DNA of 33,179 nt from an uncultured Lachnospiraceae bacterium (GCA_910588865.1 CAJUSJ010000041.1:1-33179); one strand, 5' to 3'. Shown: positions 24,258 to 32,331, numbered from the stretch's first letter. Notes: generated from the sequence alone by a model not told the origin. Numbers and translations are program-made.

Positions 24258-25178
24258 ATGGATATTATGATTTTGATTAACGCACTGCCAGGCGCGGCGG
24301 CTCAGGGACTGATCTGGGGGATCATGGCCATTGGAGTTTATATTACCTACCGTATTCTTGACGTCGCGGACCTGACTGTGGACGGTTCCATGTGCACTGG
24401 CGGAGCGGTCTTTATCATGATGATGTTAAATGGAAGCAATGTGTGGGTTTCCATGGCAGCCGCTTTCGGCGCGGGCATGCTCTCCGGTCTGGCCACCGGA
24501 CTTTTTCACACTTTTATGGGAATTCCTGCTATTTTATCTGGTATATTGACCCAGCTGGGGCTGTGGTCCGTGAATCTGAAAATAATGGGAAAGGCAAACC
24601 AGGCCATCAATGTGGACAAATACGATCTGCTGGTGTCCCTGCGGTTTATCAAAAATGTGCCTTTCTATAAAAATACGATCCTTGTGGTGGTTCTGATCAC
24701 GGTGGCTCTGATCCTGATCCTGTACTGGTTTTTCGGGACAGAGCTGGGATGTTCATTGCGAGCCACCGGATGCAACGACAAGATGGCCAGGGCCCAGGGT
24801 ATCAACACCGATTTCTGCCGGGTCCTGGGGCTGATGATCTCCAACGGACTGGTGGCCCTGTCCGGCTCCCTGCTGACCCAGTATCAGGGCTTCGCGGACA
24901 TTAACATGGGAAGAGGCGCCATTGTCATCGGCCTGGCGGCGGTGATCATCGGCGAGGCGGTGTTTGGAAAAGTGTTCCGCAACTTTGGGTTTAAGCTGCT
25001 GGCAGTGTCCTTTGGCTCCATTATCTACTATCTGGTGCTGCAGGTGGTGATCTGGATGGGCATTGACACGGATCTTCTGAAGCTTTTGTCAGCTCTGGTG
25101 GTAGCGGTATTCCTTGCTGTCCCTGTGTGGCAGGAGCGGTATTTTTCAAAACCTGTTAAGAAGGGAGGCAGATCCTGA
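24258..25178 (+). CDS. ABC transporter permease (COG4120, TrpY-like)
   Basis: A 306-residue membrane protein with about eight to nine hydrophobic segments and the LivH-like motif SLRATGCNDKMARAQGINTD near residue 170, the coupling loop of branched-chain-type permeases. ITYRILDVADLTVDGSMCTG near 30-49 is characteristic of this subfamily. TAGGAGA supports ATG 24258 (a TTG at 24252 is possible). Its stop overlaps the ATPase start by one base. Confidence 0.92.
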   Translation: MDIMILINALPGAAAQGLIWGIMAIGVYITYRILDVADLTVDGSMCTGGAVFIMMMLNGSNVWVSMAAAFGAGMLSGLATGLFHTFMGIPAILSGILTQLGLWSVNLKIMGKANQAINVDKYDLLVSLRFIKNVPFYKNTILVVVLITVALILILYWFFGTELGCSLRATGCNDKMARAQGINTDFCRVLGLMISNGLVALSGSLLTQYQGFADINMGRGAIVIGLAAVIIGEAVFGKVFRNFGFKLLAVSFGSIIYYLVLQVVIWMGIDTDLLKLLSALVVAVFLAVPVWQERYFSKPVKKGGRS

Positions 25179-25975
25179 TGCTGGAGATCAAAAATATTTC
25201 AAAGACCTTTAATCCGGGAACCGTCAACGAGAAACAGGCCCTAAAGGGTCTTGCCCTCACCTTGGAGGATGGGGACTTTGTCACCGTGATCGGGGGAAAC
25301 GGCGCGGGAAAATCCACGTTGCTCAATGCCATAGCGGGAACCTGGAAAGTGGACGAGGGCCAGATTCTCATTGACGGCCTGGATGTGACCAGGTATCCGG
25401 AGCACAAAAGAGCCGCTTTTCTGGGGCGGGTGTTCCAGGACCCCATGAACGGGACCGCGGCTACCATGGGCATTGAGGAGAATCTTGCCCTTGCCCTCCG
25501 CAGGGGAGACAAGAGGACCTTAAAGCAGGGAATCGGGGGAGCGGAGAGGAAGCTGTACCGGGACATGCTGGCAAAGCTGGGACTTGGCCTGGAGAACCGT
25601 CTCACCAGCAAGGTGGGGCTGCTTTCCGGAGGACAGAGACAGGCCCTGACCCTTCTCATGGCAACCTTGAAGAAGCCAAAGCTTCTGCTTTTAGACGAGC
25701 ACACGGCGGCGCTGGATCCGAAGACAGCGGCAAAGGTGCTGGAGACTACGGAGAATATTGTGAATCAGGACCATCTCACTACCCTTATGATTACGCACAA
25801 CATGAAAGATGCCATCCATATCGGCAACCGTCTGATCATGATGAACAATGGCCGGATTATTTTTGATGTCAAGGGGGAGGAGAAAAAGAAGCTGACAGTG
25901 GAAGAGCTTCTGCGCAAATTTGCCCAGGCCAGCGGGGAAGAGTTTGCCAATGACCGCATGATGCTGACCAATTAA
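25178..25975 (+). CDS. ABC transporter ATPase (COG1101, TrpZ-like)
   Basis: A 265-residue ATPase with Walker A GGNGAGKST (residues 39-47), signature LLSGGQRQALTLLMA, Walker B LLLLDEHTAALDPKT and the switch His in LMITHNM. The DEHTAALD variant (His instead of Pro) is typical of this subfamily. AAGGGAGG lies before ATG 25178. It completes the three-gene importer; no terminator follows, but a 108-bp tandem repeat begins at its stop codon. Confidence 0.93.
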   Translation: MLEIKNISKTFNPGTVNEKQALKGLALTLEDGDFVTVIGGNGAGKSTLLNAIAGTWKVDEGQILIDGLDVTRYPEHKRAAFLGRVFQDPMNGTAATMGIEENLALALRRGDKRTLKQGIGGAERKLYRDMLAKLGLGLENRLTSKVGLLSGGQRQALTLLMATLKKPKLLLLDEHTAALDPKTAAKVLETTENIVNQDHLTTLMITHNMKDAIHIGNRLIMMNNGRIIFDVKGEEKKKLTVEELLRKFAQASGEEFANDRMMLTN

Positions 25976-26188
25976 GCCTTCACGCGCCCGGCAGCGGACG
26001 CACCGCCACCCATGAAAGTCTGGCGGGCACACTTGGCATCCCTGAATTCAGATCGCCTGACGGCGATGGGACTTACAAAGTAAGCCTTCATGCGCCCGGC
26101 AGCGGGCGCGCCGCCACCCATGAAAGTCTGGCGGGCACACTTGGCATCCCTGAATTCAGATCGCCTGACGGCGATGGGACTTACAAAG
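25973..26188. repeat. Two tandem copies of a 108-bp structured unit
   Basis: Bases 25973-26080 and 26081-26188 are direct copies with only three substitutions (near 25983, 25998 and 26002 of the first copy). Each unit holds several hairpins: GCGCCC/GGGCGC (perfect only in copy two), CCGCCA/TGGCGG, ATCGCC/GGCGAT, and CTTAC/GTAAG across the unit junction. The first copy starts with the TAA stop codon of the ATPase. There is no ORF or transposase. The unit fits an intergenic repeat rather than a coding duplication. Confidence 0.93.
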
Positions 26189-26219
26189 TAAGTAAAGAAA
26201 AGGACTTTTGATTTTGATC

Positions 26220-26843
26220 ATGAAAGAGACAGGAAGAGATCTGGGAGCGGAGCTGATACGGGAGGCCGTAAGTCAGCTCCAGAAAAACGGCATGGAAGGA
26301 TTTTCCGCCAGGGCGGTGGCAGAGGCATGTGGTGTGTCCTGCGCGGCGCCCTTTAAGCATTTTGACGGGAGGAGAGGGCTGTTTCTGGCCATCTCCCAGT
26401 ATCTGGATGACATGCTTTTCAAGTCCATGGAAGAGATTGAGGCCAAAGTGGGCCGGGACTACAAAAAGGCCCACCTGGAGATGAACATGGTGTTTATTCA
26501 ATTTCTGTGCCGAAATCCCTTCCTGATCAATGAATCGTTCTGGAATACCATTGACGAGAGGCAGGCCGGCATCCGCAAGTGGAACAGTTTCCGGAAGATG
26601 GCCTCGCGGTTTTTCCTGTACTGTCAGGAGCGGGAGATTCCCAAAAAGGTTTATAAGACCTATTACTTTAATTTCCAGACCCTGGCCTACGGCGCGGCCT
26701 TTGTCACCATCAACGGACTTCTGCTGGAGGGAGGGGACCCGGTGGCGGATATCCAGGACCTTCAGGAGCGTATTTACCGGAATTTAGAGCAGACCATGAG
26801 CCTGGTACAGCATTGCGTAAATAATGGTGAATTAAATTGTTAA
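26220..26843 (+). CDS. TetR/AcrR-family transcriptional regulator
   Basis: A 207-residue regulator. The N-terminal helix-turn-helix is visible as AVSQLQKNGMEGFSARAVAE followed by ACGVSCAAPFKHFDGRRGLF, with the family's KHF at the recognition helix end. The C-terminal ~140 residues form a helical ligand domain. Start choice is uncertain: ATG 26220 lies 15 bases after AAGGA, whereas TTG 26214 has better spacing. It follows the tandem repeats directly and has no obvious partner gene; the transporter upstream is a possible target. Confidence 0.88.
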   Translation: MKETGRDLGAELIREAVSQLQKNGMEGFSARAVAEACGVSCAAPFKHFDGRRGLFLAISQYLDDMLFKSMEEIEAKVGRDYKKAHLEMNMVFIQFLCRNPFLINESFWNTIDERQAGIRKWNSFRKMASRFFLYCQEREIPKKVYKTYYFNFQTLAYGAAFVTINGLLLEGGDPVADIQDLQERIYRNLEQTMSLVQHCVNNGELNC

Positions 26844-26925
26844 AGGTATTCCAGCGTATCGGAGGCTGTTTTCATCGCTGGCTTCAGATCACCTTCCCCA
26901 TGGAACATCCCCGTGGTTTCCGCGA

Positions 26926-26960
26926 TCCTTCACCTCCGCCCTGTGCCCGATCAGGAGCTC
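26926..26960 (-). pseudogene. Remnant of a second PD-(D/E)XK (Rpn-like) gene
   Basis: These 35 bases match 27238-27272, inside the neighbouring nuclease gene, at 33 positions and in the same orientation. No longer frame survives around them. It is best read as the scar of a partly deleted duplicate. Confidence 0.65.
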
Positions 26961-26984
26961 TGGCTCCGATCCATGTGATTCAGC

Positions 26985-27009
26985 AAAAAGCCCCGATATC
27001 TACGGGGCT
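26985..27009 (-). terminator. Terminator of the Rpn-like gene
   Basis: AGCCCCG (26989-26995) pairs with CGGGGCT (27003-27009). On the minus strand five T follow (complement of 26985-26989). Confidence 0.82.
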
Positions 27010-27020
27010 CCAAATGAAAA

Positions 27021-27935
27021 TTATGTTCCTATAATTTCTTTTGCTGCTTCGAGAAAAGCTGATTCGGACATGCCAGCCTTTATAGCGGCCCTCTGCAAAG
27101 TAATGTCACCATCACTATACAAATCATATAAAGTCGCGATATTACCCTCCTCACGACCCTCCTCACGACCTTCCTCACGGCCTTCTTCACGGATCATCTG
27201 CATGGTCTCCGCTTCGTTATATTCTGTAATACACAAATCCTTCACCTCCGCCCTATGCCCGATCAGGAACTCCCGGATCTCGAAATTCTCCGGCATATCC
27301 TGAATTGCCTTATCTACCGCCTGCTCAATCTCCATGGTTCGCCGATTCTCCCGGATTTGGGCTACCAGCCACGAGTATTCCCCTAAGGGCCTGCAGGAAG
27401 CCAGCAGACTTTCGTTCTTTCCATAGTTGATATTTATCATCCGAACTCTTGCTTCGATATCCGCCTCCAGCTGGTTTCCTTCCTGAATAAACGCGTCACT
27501 CAGCTTCAGAATCCGGTCCCGCGCCCCTTCCATCCCGTTGTAAAACACCACCAGCTTCGGGATTGGCAGACGTGCCAGCTTTCTTCCATAAATATTAAGC
27601 TTTTTCTGTTGGATATATTTGTCATACAGCTTCGCCGCATACATCAGCTGGCGCACTGGCATGTTTGGGTTGTAACTGCTCTGCTGTTCGTAGACATTCA
27701 TGACATGGCAAAGGGTAAAGGAAACGTCATTCTTCATCCCCATGTATACCGCCTCCTCCATGGTCGTGAACTCAATATTGTCCGGATCCATATGGTCCGT
27801 GCCGTTCACTGCGTTGTACAGGCTCAATGTCCATTCCTTATGGCCCTTCTCCCCAAACAGGAAGGTGAACAGACGGTCCTTGTGTTCCCTGTTGATCTTC
27901 GTCATTTCTGACATCACCCCTTTCTTTAAGAACAA
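27021..27935 (-). CDS. PD-(D/E)XK nuclease-family protein (Rpn / putative transposase)
   Basis: A 304-residue protein of the widespread Rpn/transposase-associated nuclease family. The N-terminus KINREHKDRLFTFLFGEKGH is typical. The nuclease core has MKNDVSF and then NVYEQQSSYNPNMPVRQLMY, carrying the D and E-x-Q residues of the PD-(D/E)XK fold. Near the C-terminus four tandem REEG units precede a final helix pair. Family members promote recombination or act against foreign DNA; the exact role is unclear. AAGGAGG lies 4 bases before a TTG at 27935; ATG 27914 (MSEMTKINREH, 297 residues) is a reasonable alternative. It is the only gene on the minus strand here and has its own promoter and terminator. 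Confidence 0.86.
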   Translation of the reverse strand: MFLKKGVMSEMTKINREHKDRLFTFLFGEKGHKEWTLSLYNAVNGTDHMDPDNIEFTTMEEAVYMGMKNDVSFTLCHVMNVYEQQSSYNPNMPVRQLMYAAKLYDKYIQQKKLNIYGRKLARLPIPKLVVFYNGMEGARDRILKLSDAFIQEGNQLEADIEARVRMININYGKNESLLASCRPLGEYSWLVAQIRENRRTMEIEQAVDKAIQDMPENFEIREFLIGHRAEVKDLCITEYNEAETMQMIREEGREEGREEGREEGNIATLYDLYSDGDITLQRAAIKAGMSESAFLEAAKEIIGT

Positions 27936-27973
27936 TCCACCTCCTTCTCATACATTGCTATCCCTCTTTTTTT

Positions 27974-28002
27974 ATTATACTCAAGAACTGTTGGGAAAAC
28001 AA
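27974..28002 (-). promoter_or_regulatory. Promoter of the Rpn-like gene
   Basis: On the minus strand TTGTTT (28002-27997) and TATAAT (27979-27974) with a 17-base spacer. Confidence 0.7.
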
Positions 28003-28033
28003 TCCCGCTGGTAAAAAAAACAGCATAGTCATT

Positions 28034-28245
28034 GTTAACAGTTGTTACTGTTCACTCCATGACTGATCACCCCGCTGATCCGTTATGGGCCAATACCGTT
28101 ATGGAAGCAAAGCATATGCCCTCTCTGCACTCCGTTTCGGTCGGTTCTAAACAAGCGCCACTGGCGCTTAGAACCGCCGCGGGCGATTTTAAATGGGCAT
28201 ATGCTGTTACGTTCACAGGGCACCTGTGAACAGTAACTAACAGTC
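28034..28245. repeat. Inverted-repeat-bounded structured element of about 200 bp
   Basis: GTTACTGTTCAC (28044-28055) is the exact reverse complement of GTGAACAGTAAC (28226-28237). Nested inside, GCATATGCCC (28112-28121) is the exact reverse complement of GGGCATATGC (28195-28204). At the centre is a hairpin CGGTTCTA/TAGAACCG (28142-28149, 28169-28176) with inner AGCGCC/GGCGCT. A further perfect hairpin GTTCACAGG/CCTGTGAAC lies at 28211-28231. No plausible ORF is inside. The build suits a MITE-like or large extragenic palindromic element. The rest of the gene-free stretch 27936-28536 holds only promoters and an operator. Confidence 0.75.
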
Positions 28246-28447
28246 AGCCTGATGTCAGCTCCTCCTTGACTTGCGGGCAGGGGGAACGCTGGCGATGTGC
28301 CTGATTCACGTTTTCTCGCCTATATTCTGTCTCTGCCAATACTTTAACGGCTTCCATAAAAATTCATTATTATTAAGCGATGCTGTACCAGCGTGAGTTG
28401 AGCTCTTTTTTCTTTCCGAAAATCTGGCTGGAGTTTTGAAAAAGTGC

Positions 28448-28476
28448 TTGCATAAACCCTGGAAGAGTGATAAAAT
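28448..28476 (+). promoter_or_regulatory. Promoter of the flavin-dependent reductase gene
   Basis: TTGCAT at 28448-28453 and TAAAAT at 28471-28476 with a 17-base spacer, 60 bases before the start codon. Confidence 0.68.
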
Positions 28477-28484
28477 TTTGTCAT

Positions 28485-28501
28485 GGTTAACAGTGTTAAC
28501 C
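28485..28501. promoter_or_regulatory. Palindromic operator in front of the reductase gene
   Basis: GGTTAACA-G-TGTTAACC is a perfect 17-bp dyad starting 8 bases after the -10, over the expected transcription start. A related half-site pair, GTTAACAGTTGTTAC, occurs at 28034-28048. The regulator is unknown; the TetR protein at 26220 is one candidate by proximity only. Confidence 0.62.
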
Positions 28502-28536
28502 TTGTTTCGCGAAAATAAAAAAGGGAGAGATGAAAC

Positions 28537-31140
28537 ATGAAAAAAAGCAAGAGACGCTTAGTTGCCCCTGTGATGGCAGCCGCCCTGGCGGCATCCATGA
28601 CCGGGTGTCAGAGCCAGCCTGCGGCAACCGATACCACAGCGGCAGCACCCGACACCACCGCGGCACCGGAATCAACATCCGCGGAGGCGCAAACTCTGTA
28701 CACAGCAGGCACCTATTCCGCTTCCGAGCAGGGATTTGGCGGTCCGGTTACCGTGACCATCACGGTCAGCGACAGTGAGATCACCGATGTGGTTATCGAA
28801 GGTGACGGTGAGACTCCTACCATAGGAGGCGCGGCCCTGGATACTCTCAAGCAGGCCATCTTAGACGGCCAGTCCGGCGAGATCGACGGTGTGGCCGGAG
28901 CTACCATTACTTCCGGAGCGGTTCAGAAAGCGGCAGCCAGCGCCATCGCTCAGGCCAAGGGGGAGGAGACGGCGGCAGGCGGCGATCTGGCCTTTACCGC
29001 TGGAACCTATACAGGCACAGGCGACGGCTACAACGGACCGGTTGAGGTCAGCGTCACCTTTGACGACAAGGCGGTTACGGCTATTGAGGTTACTTCCAGT
29101 GTGGAGACCGAGCATGTAGGCGACATCGCTTTTGATATCCTGATTCCTCAGATCATTGAGGCCAACGGAACCGGTGTTGACAATGTATCAGGGGCCACCT
29201 TCTCCAGCCGCGCGCTGAAGACCGCGGTCAATGCCGCCGCCGAGGAGGCAGGGATCACCAATGCTTCCCAGTTCGCGTCCAACACGGTTGAGGTTGAGGC
29301 ACAGGCACCAATCGAAGACACCTGGGATGTGGTTATCGTGGGAGCAGGCGGAGCAGGCATCAGCGCAGCGGCACAGGCCGCTCAGGATGGCAACACGGTT
29401 CTGGTCATTGAGAAGAACGCCGAGGTGGGTGGCAATACCCTTGTATCCGGCGGTCAGTATCAGAGCGTTATGCCTTACCTGGTGTGGGATGAGAAGGATC
29501 CTGACGCCACCACAGGAGTAGGCTTTGACGGCAATACATACAACAAAGTGAAATCTGTCAACGGCTGTATTGACGAGTTGAAGATGATCTATGAATGGTC
29601 TGAGGATGAGTTTGACGCGGATTATTACAAGGATCACGAGTACGTGGCAGGCGACGCGGCGGAGCTTTCCAAGCATGGCGTTCATGGAGACTATCTGCCC
29701 ACTCTCCAGGCTCTGAAGAAAGAGATCAAGGCATATCTTGACTGGGCGCAGCCTCAGCTGGATGCGGGTACACCTGAGTCTGAGCTGACCCTGTTCTCCA
29801 CCCTGAACCTGCACATCTTCCAGACCTACTACGGCGGACTGCGCCAGAGCGCGGATGGTTCTCAGTGGATCTACGGCAATGTTGATCTGGTAAAACAGTT
29901 CATTGAGGATGGACAGGATATCAAGCCATGGCTTGAGGGCATGGGCGCTACCTTTATTGAAGATACTCAGCCAACCCTGATCGGGGCTCTGTGGTACAGG
30001 GAAAACGAGTTTATCGGTGCCAATGTTGACGCGGACGGAGACGGCACTCCCGAAGAGTATACCGGACGCTGGGGAACCTATTTCATGGCTCCTATGACAG
30101 ACTTCCTTCAAAAGGATGAGAAAAACCAGATCATGACCAGAACCACAGCCGACGAGCTGATCGTGGAAGACGGCCGTGTTGTAGGCGTAAAGGCTACCAA
30201 GTATGACGGAACAGAAGTCACCGCGAGGGCAAGCAAGGGCGTGATCCTGGCAACCGGCGGTTACGCGGCCAATATCCAGAAGGTTGTTGATACCAACAAT
30301 TACTGGTCTTCCGAGTATGTTTCCACTGCCACCAAGACAACCAACCGCAGCTCCCTTACAGGCAGCGGAATCGAGATGGCCCAGGAAGTGGGAGCGGCTG
30401 TCACCGGCGAGGGCTGGACTCAGATGATGCCCATCAGCTGGGTTGACAACGGAAACCTGGCATTTGGCGGCGGCAACTATGCTGTTTATATCAACCCAAC
30501 TACCGGAAAGAGATTCGTGGACGAGGGTTCTGAGCGAGATGTTCTTTCTCTCGGCGAGTTCAAGAACGGTATTGAGGTAAATGGAACCAAGGGCGTGTTT
30601 GTTGAGATTTACAATGCGGAGCAGATGCTTCCAGCTCCTATGCAGCTGGCCGCGGAAGGTGACTTCGAGGGAAGATATTACAGAAGGAACGCGAACGCGG
30701 ATGAGTTGAATGCCCTGTTTGATGAGATTGGAGTAGAGGCTGACGCTGAGACTGTTCTTGAGACCATTGAGAAGTACGATATGGCGGTTATGGGTCAGGG
30801 CGAGTTTGAGGATGTAGGAAAAGCCATTGCGTCCAGAACCATCGGCGATGTTGAGAAGAACGCGGACGGAAGCTATAATGTAGATACCTACAAGTTAGAA
30901 GGCACAAAACTCACCATCCGTCTCATGGCACCATCCACCCACCACACCATGGGCGGCGTTGTGGTTGACACAGAGCGCCATGTACTTGACGAGGACGGCA
31001 ATGTGATTGAAGGACTGTATGCGGCAGGTGAGGTTACCGGCGGTATCCACGGCGGCAACCGTTTGGGCGGCAATGCCATCACGGAGATCATTGTCTCCGG
31101 ACGTACCGCGGCGAAGGCGGTTACTGCGGACAATCAATAA
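28537..31140 (+). CDS. Extracellular FAD-dependent reductase (fumarate reductase type) with two FMN-binding domains
   Basis: An 867-residue lipoprotein: lipobox MTGC (C24), then a Thr/Ala-rich linker. FMN-binding domain 1 spans about 57-145 and domain 2 about 150-240. The second has the full flavin-attachment motif DNVSGAT (D215-T221), where ApbE-type transferases link FMN to the last Thr; the first has DGVAGAT (D117-T123), with Ala at the Ser/Thr position. The FAD domain begins with DVVIVGAGGAGISAA (G269-G274). The catalytic region holds H802-H803 in HHTMGGVVV, and GEVTGGIHGGNRLGGNA near the end. Such enzymes take electrons through bound FMN and reduce fumarate, urocanate or a related enoate outside the cell; which one cannot be read. 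GGGAGAG precedes ATG 28537. It stands alone with its own promoter, operator and terminator. Confidence 0.93.
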   Translation: MKKSKRRLVAPVMAAALAASMTGCQSQPAATDTTAAAPDTTAAPESTSAEAQTLYTAGTYSASEQGFGGPVTVTITVSDSEITDVVIEGDGETPTIGGAALDTLKQAILDGQSGEIDGVAGATITSGAVQKAAASAIAQAKGEETAAGGDLAFTAGTYTGTGDGYNGPVEVSVTFDDKAVTAIEVTSSVETEHVGDIAFDILIPQIIEANGTGVDNVSGATFSSRALKTAVNAAAEEAGITNASQFASNTVEVEAQAPIEDTWDVVIVGAGGAGISAAAQAAQDGNTVLVIEKNAEVGGNTLVSGGQYQSVMPYLVWDEKDPDATTGVGFDGNTYNKVKSVNGCIDELKMIYEWSEDEFDADYYKDHEYVAGDAAELSKHGVHGDYLPTLQALKKEIKAYLDWAQPQLDAGTPESELTLFSTLNLHIFQTYYGGLRQSADGSQWIYGNVDLVKQFIEDGQDIKPWLEGMGATFIEDTQPTLIGALWYRENEFIGANVDADGDGTPEEYTGRWGTYFMAPMTDFLQKDEKNQIMTRTTADELIVEDGRVVGVKATKYDGTEVTARASKGVILATGGYAANIQKVVDTNNYWSSEYVSTATKTTNRSSLTGSGIEMAQEVGAAVTGEGWTQMMPISWVDNGNLAFGGGNYAVYINPTTGKRFVDEGSERDVLSLGEFKNGIEVNGTKGVFVEIYNAEQMLPAPMQLAAEGDFEGRYYRRNANADELNALFDEIGVEADAETVLETIEKYDMAVMGQGEFEDVGKAIASRTIGDVEKNADGSYNVDTYKLEGTKLTIRLMAPSTHHTMGGVVVDTERHVLDEDGNVIEGLYAAGEVTGGIHGGNRLGGNAITEIIVSGRTAAKAVTADNQ

Positions 31141-31163
31141 TATTGTAACAAGTTTATAGCTTG

Positions 31164-31205
31164 AGGGGTGTTATTAATCATATATGATTATATAACACCC
31201 CTTTT
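31164..31205 (+). terminator. Terminator of the reductase gene
   Basis: AGGGGTGTTAT (31164-31174) pairs with ATAACACCCCT (31192-31202), continued inward by the perfect palindrome TAATCATATATGATTA (31175-31190), then TTTT. Confidence 0.9.
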
Positions 31206-31220
31206 GTAAAATAATAATAC

Positions 31221-31276
31221 TCCTTTTGGATAAGAATTGTCATATCTGAATTCTTACCCAAAAGGAATAATTTTTT
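31221..31276. terminator. Second strong terminator hairpin, possibly serving the minus-strand gene
   Basis: TCCTTTTGG-A-TAAGAATT (31221-31238) pairs with 31249-31266, with one mismatch and a 10-base loop. Six T follow at 31271-31276. AT-rich sequence on both sides makes it likely to work in either direction. Confidence 0.78.
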
Positions 31277-31403
31277 CAATTTTTAATGATTGTGTACAGT
31301 TGCCACAAAATTTGTGATAAAAAATGGAATGAAATCTACCATTCATTACCATAATTGTCGCAATGCCACTGTCTGTATATTTTGGGCGATATTCTTCCCC
31401 CTA

Positions 31404-31679
31404 TTAAAATACTACCAATCTTAGTGCGTCGGTATCCTTTATTTTTAATGTGTTTTTCAGGGCTAATGCCACTTGTACCTTTTTATCGCCATAATCTAAC
31501 AACTCTAAACTATATATTTTTTCACAAACAGTCTCAGTTTTTATATTTAATTCTTCTTTGGGATTATCTTCTTTTTTCAACTTTTCGCTTAATAGACTCA
31601 TCGGAAATCCACAATGAACGTACGCAGGTGCTTTATCTGATATTTTTCCTCCGCATTCTGGACATTCAATAAGCGCCAT
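31404..31679 (-). CDS. Zinc-ribbon protein with an L7/L12 C-terminal-like domain, probably decaying
   Basis: A 91-residue protein. The start MALIECPECGGKISDKAPAY resembles the common MALIxCPECGxxISDKA zinc-ribbon opening, with C6, C9 and C23 present. The third ligand is Y20 where Cys is expected. The C-terminal part, YSLELLDYGDKKVQVALALK and then NTLKIKDTDALRLV, resembles the fold of the ribosomal protein L7/L12 C-terminus but stops before the last helix and strand would finish. AGGAGGATTGTGTT lies before ATG 31679. The lost Cys and short end suggest a gene on the way to becoming a pseudogene. No function is assigned. Confidence 0.65.
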   Translation of the reverse strand: MALIECPECGGKISDKAPAYVHCGFPMSLLSEKLKKEDNPKEELNIKTETVCEKIYSLELLDYGDKKVQVALALKNTLKIKDTDALRLVVF

Positions 31680-31711
31680 AACACAATCCTCCTGTCAGAT
31701 ATCATAGAGCT

Positions 31712-31720
31712 ATTATATCA
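31712..31720 (-). promoter_or_regulatory. Extended -10 promoter of the zinc-ribbon gene
   Basis: TGATATAAT on the minus strand (31720-31712) is a TGnTATAAT extended -10, about 32 bases before ATG 31679. No good -35 is present. Confidence 0.5.
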
Positions 31721-32331
31721 CATAAAAAAGTAAATCCCATGGTTTTCTACAAATCACATAATTTGTTCCTCTGTTTGTTATAACATTAGAAGGCTAAATA
31801 CTGACCGAAACCTGATAATAATTGATTTAGCGATATCTTAGATTTTTCCATAAAATTAATATTCTTGTAACTGTGGGGGTAGGGAATAGTTACCTGATGA
31901 GATAAAATAATGAATTTATTCTTACTTTTAGATAAATGGAGCGGTTTCAAAAAATATACGGAAACCGAACATAAATTTTAAAGTGATCCTATCCATAATG
32001 CCTAAAACAATTTCTTTGACCTGCTTGTACAGTCTAAAATTGATATTTCCCGGCACAAAAGAACCATCTCCAGCAGATAATTGTTAATCAACCCTGGTGT
32101 GGATTGTCCGCGAGATGGACTTTGGAGATGAAAAGAACGTTTACAAAAGTCTGCCTTGTAACAACCGGATTTGCGAACGCTGTTTCAGAATCCCATGAAG
32201 CTATTGCGGAAAGCTTTCAAATCTGGTTTAATACATCATACAAAACAGGTTTTAAACCGGATTTGGAGGTAATGAGATGAGAGAGAAAAGAAAAGTCTTT
32301 ACAGTGTGAACTCTACGATTGGCTGGCGTCT
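31721..32331. other. AT-rich gene-poor stretch
   Basis: About 600 bases between the minus-strand zinc-ribbon gene and the PTS IIB gene. I see no gene with recognisable protein, no clear terminator and no repeat. The only frame of any size is 32128-32280 (50 residues, starts MKRTFTKVCLVTTGF), without a proper ribosome site. The stretch may be debris of lost genes. Confidence 0.6.

Noticed and set aside
27140..27192. Short regularly spaced repeats that might suggest a CRISPR-like array
   Set aside because: The units are 12 bases without spacers and encode REEG in the frame of the nuclease gene.
28032..28229. 65-codon frame inside the inverted-repeat element
   Set aside because: The sequence is dominated by palindromes, there is no ribosome site and the translation resembles no protein family.
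32128..32280. 50-codon frame before the PTS IIB gene
   Set aside because: It has no properly spaced ribosome site, no recognisable protein and weak coding character; it is described only as part of the gene-poor stretch.
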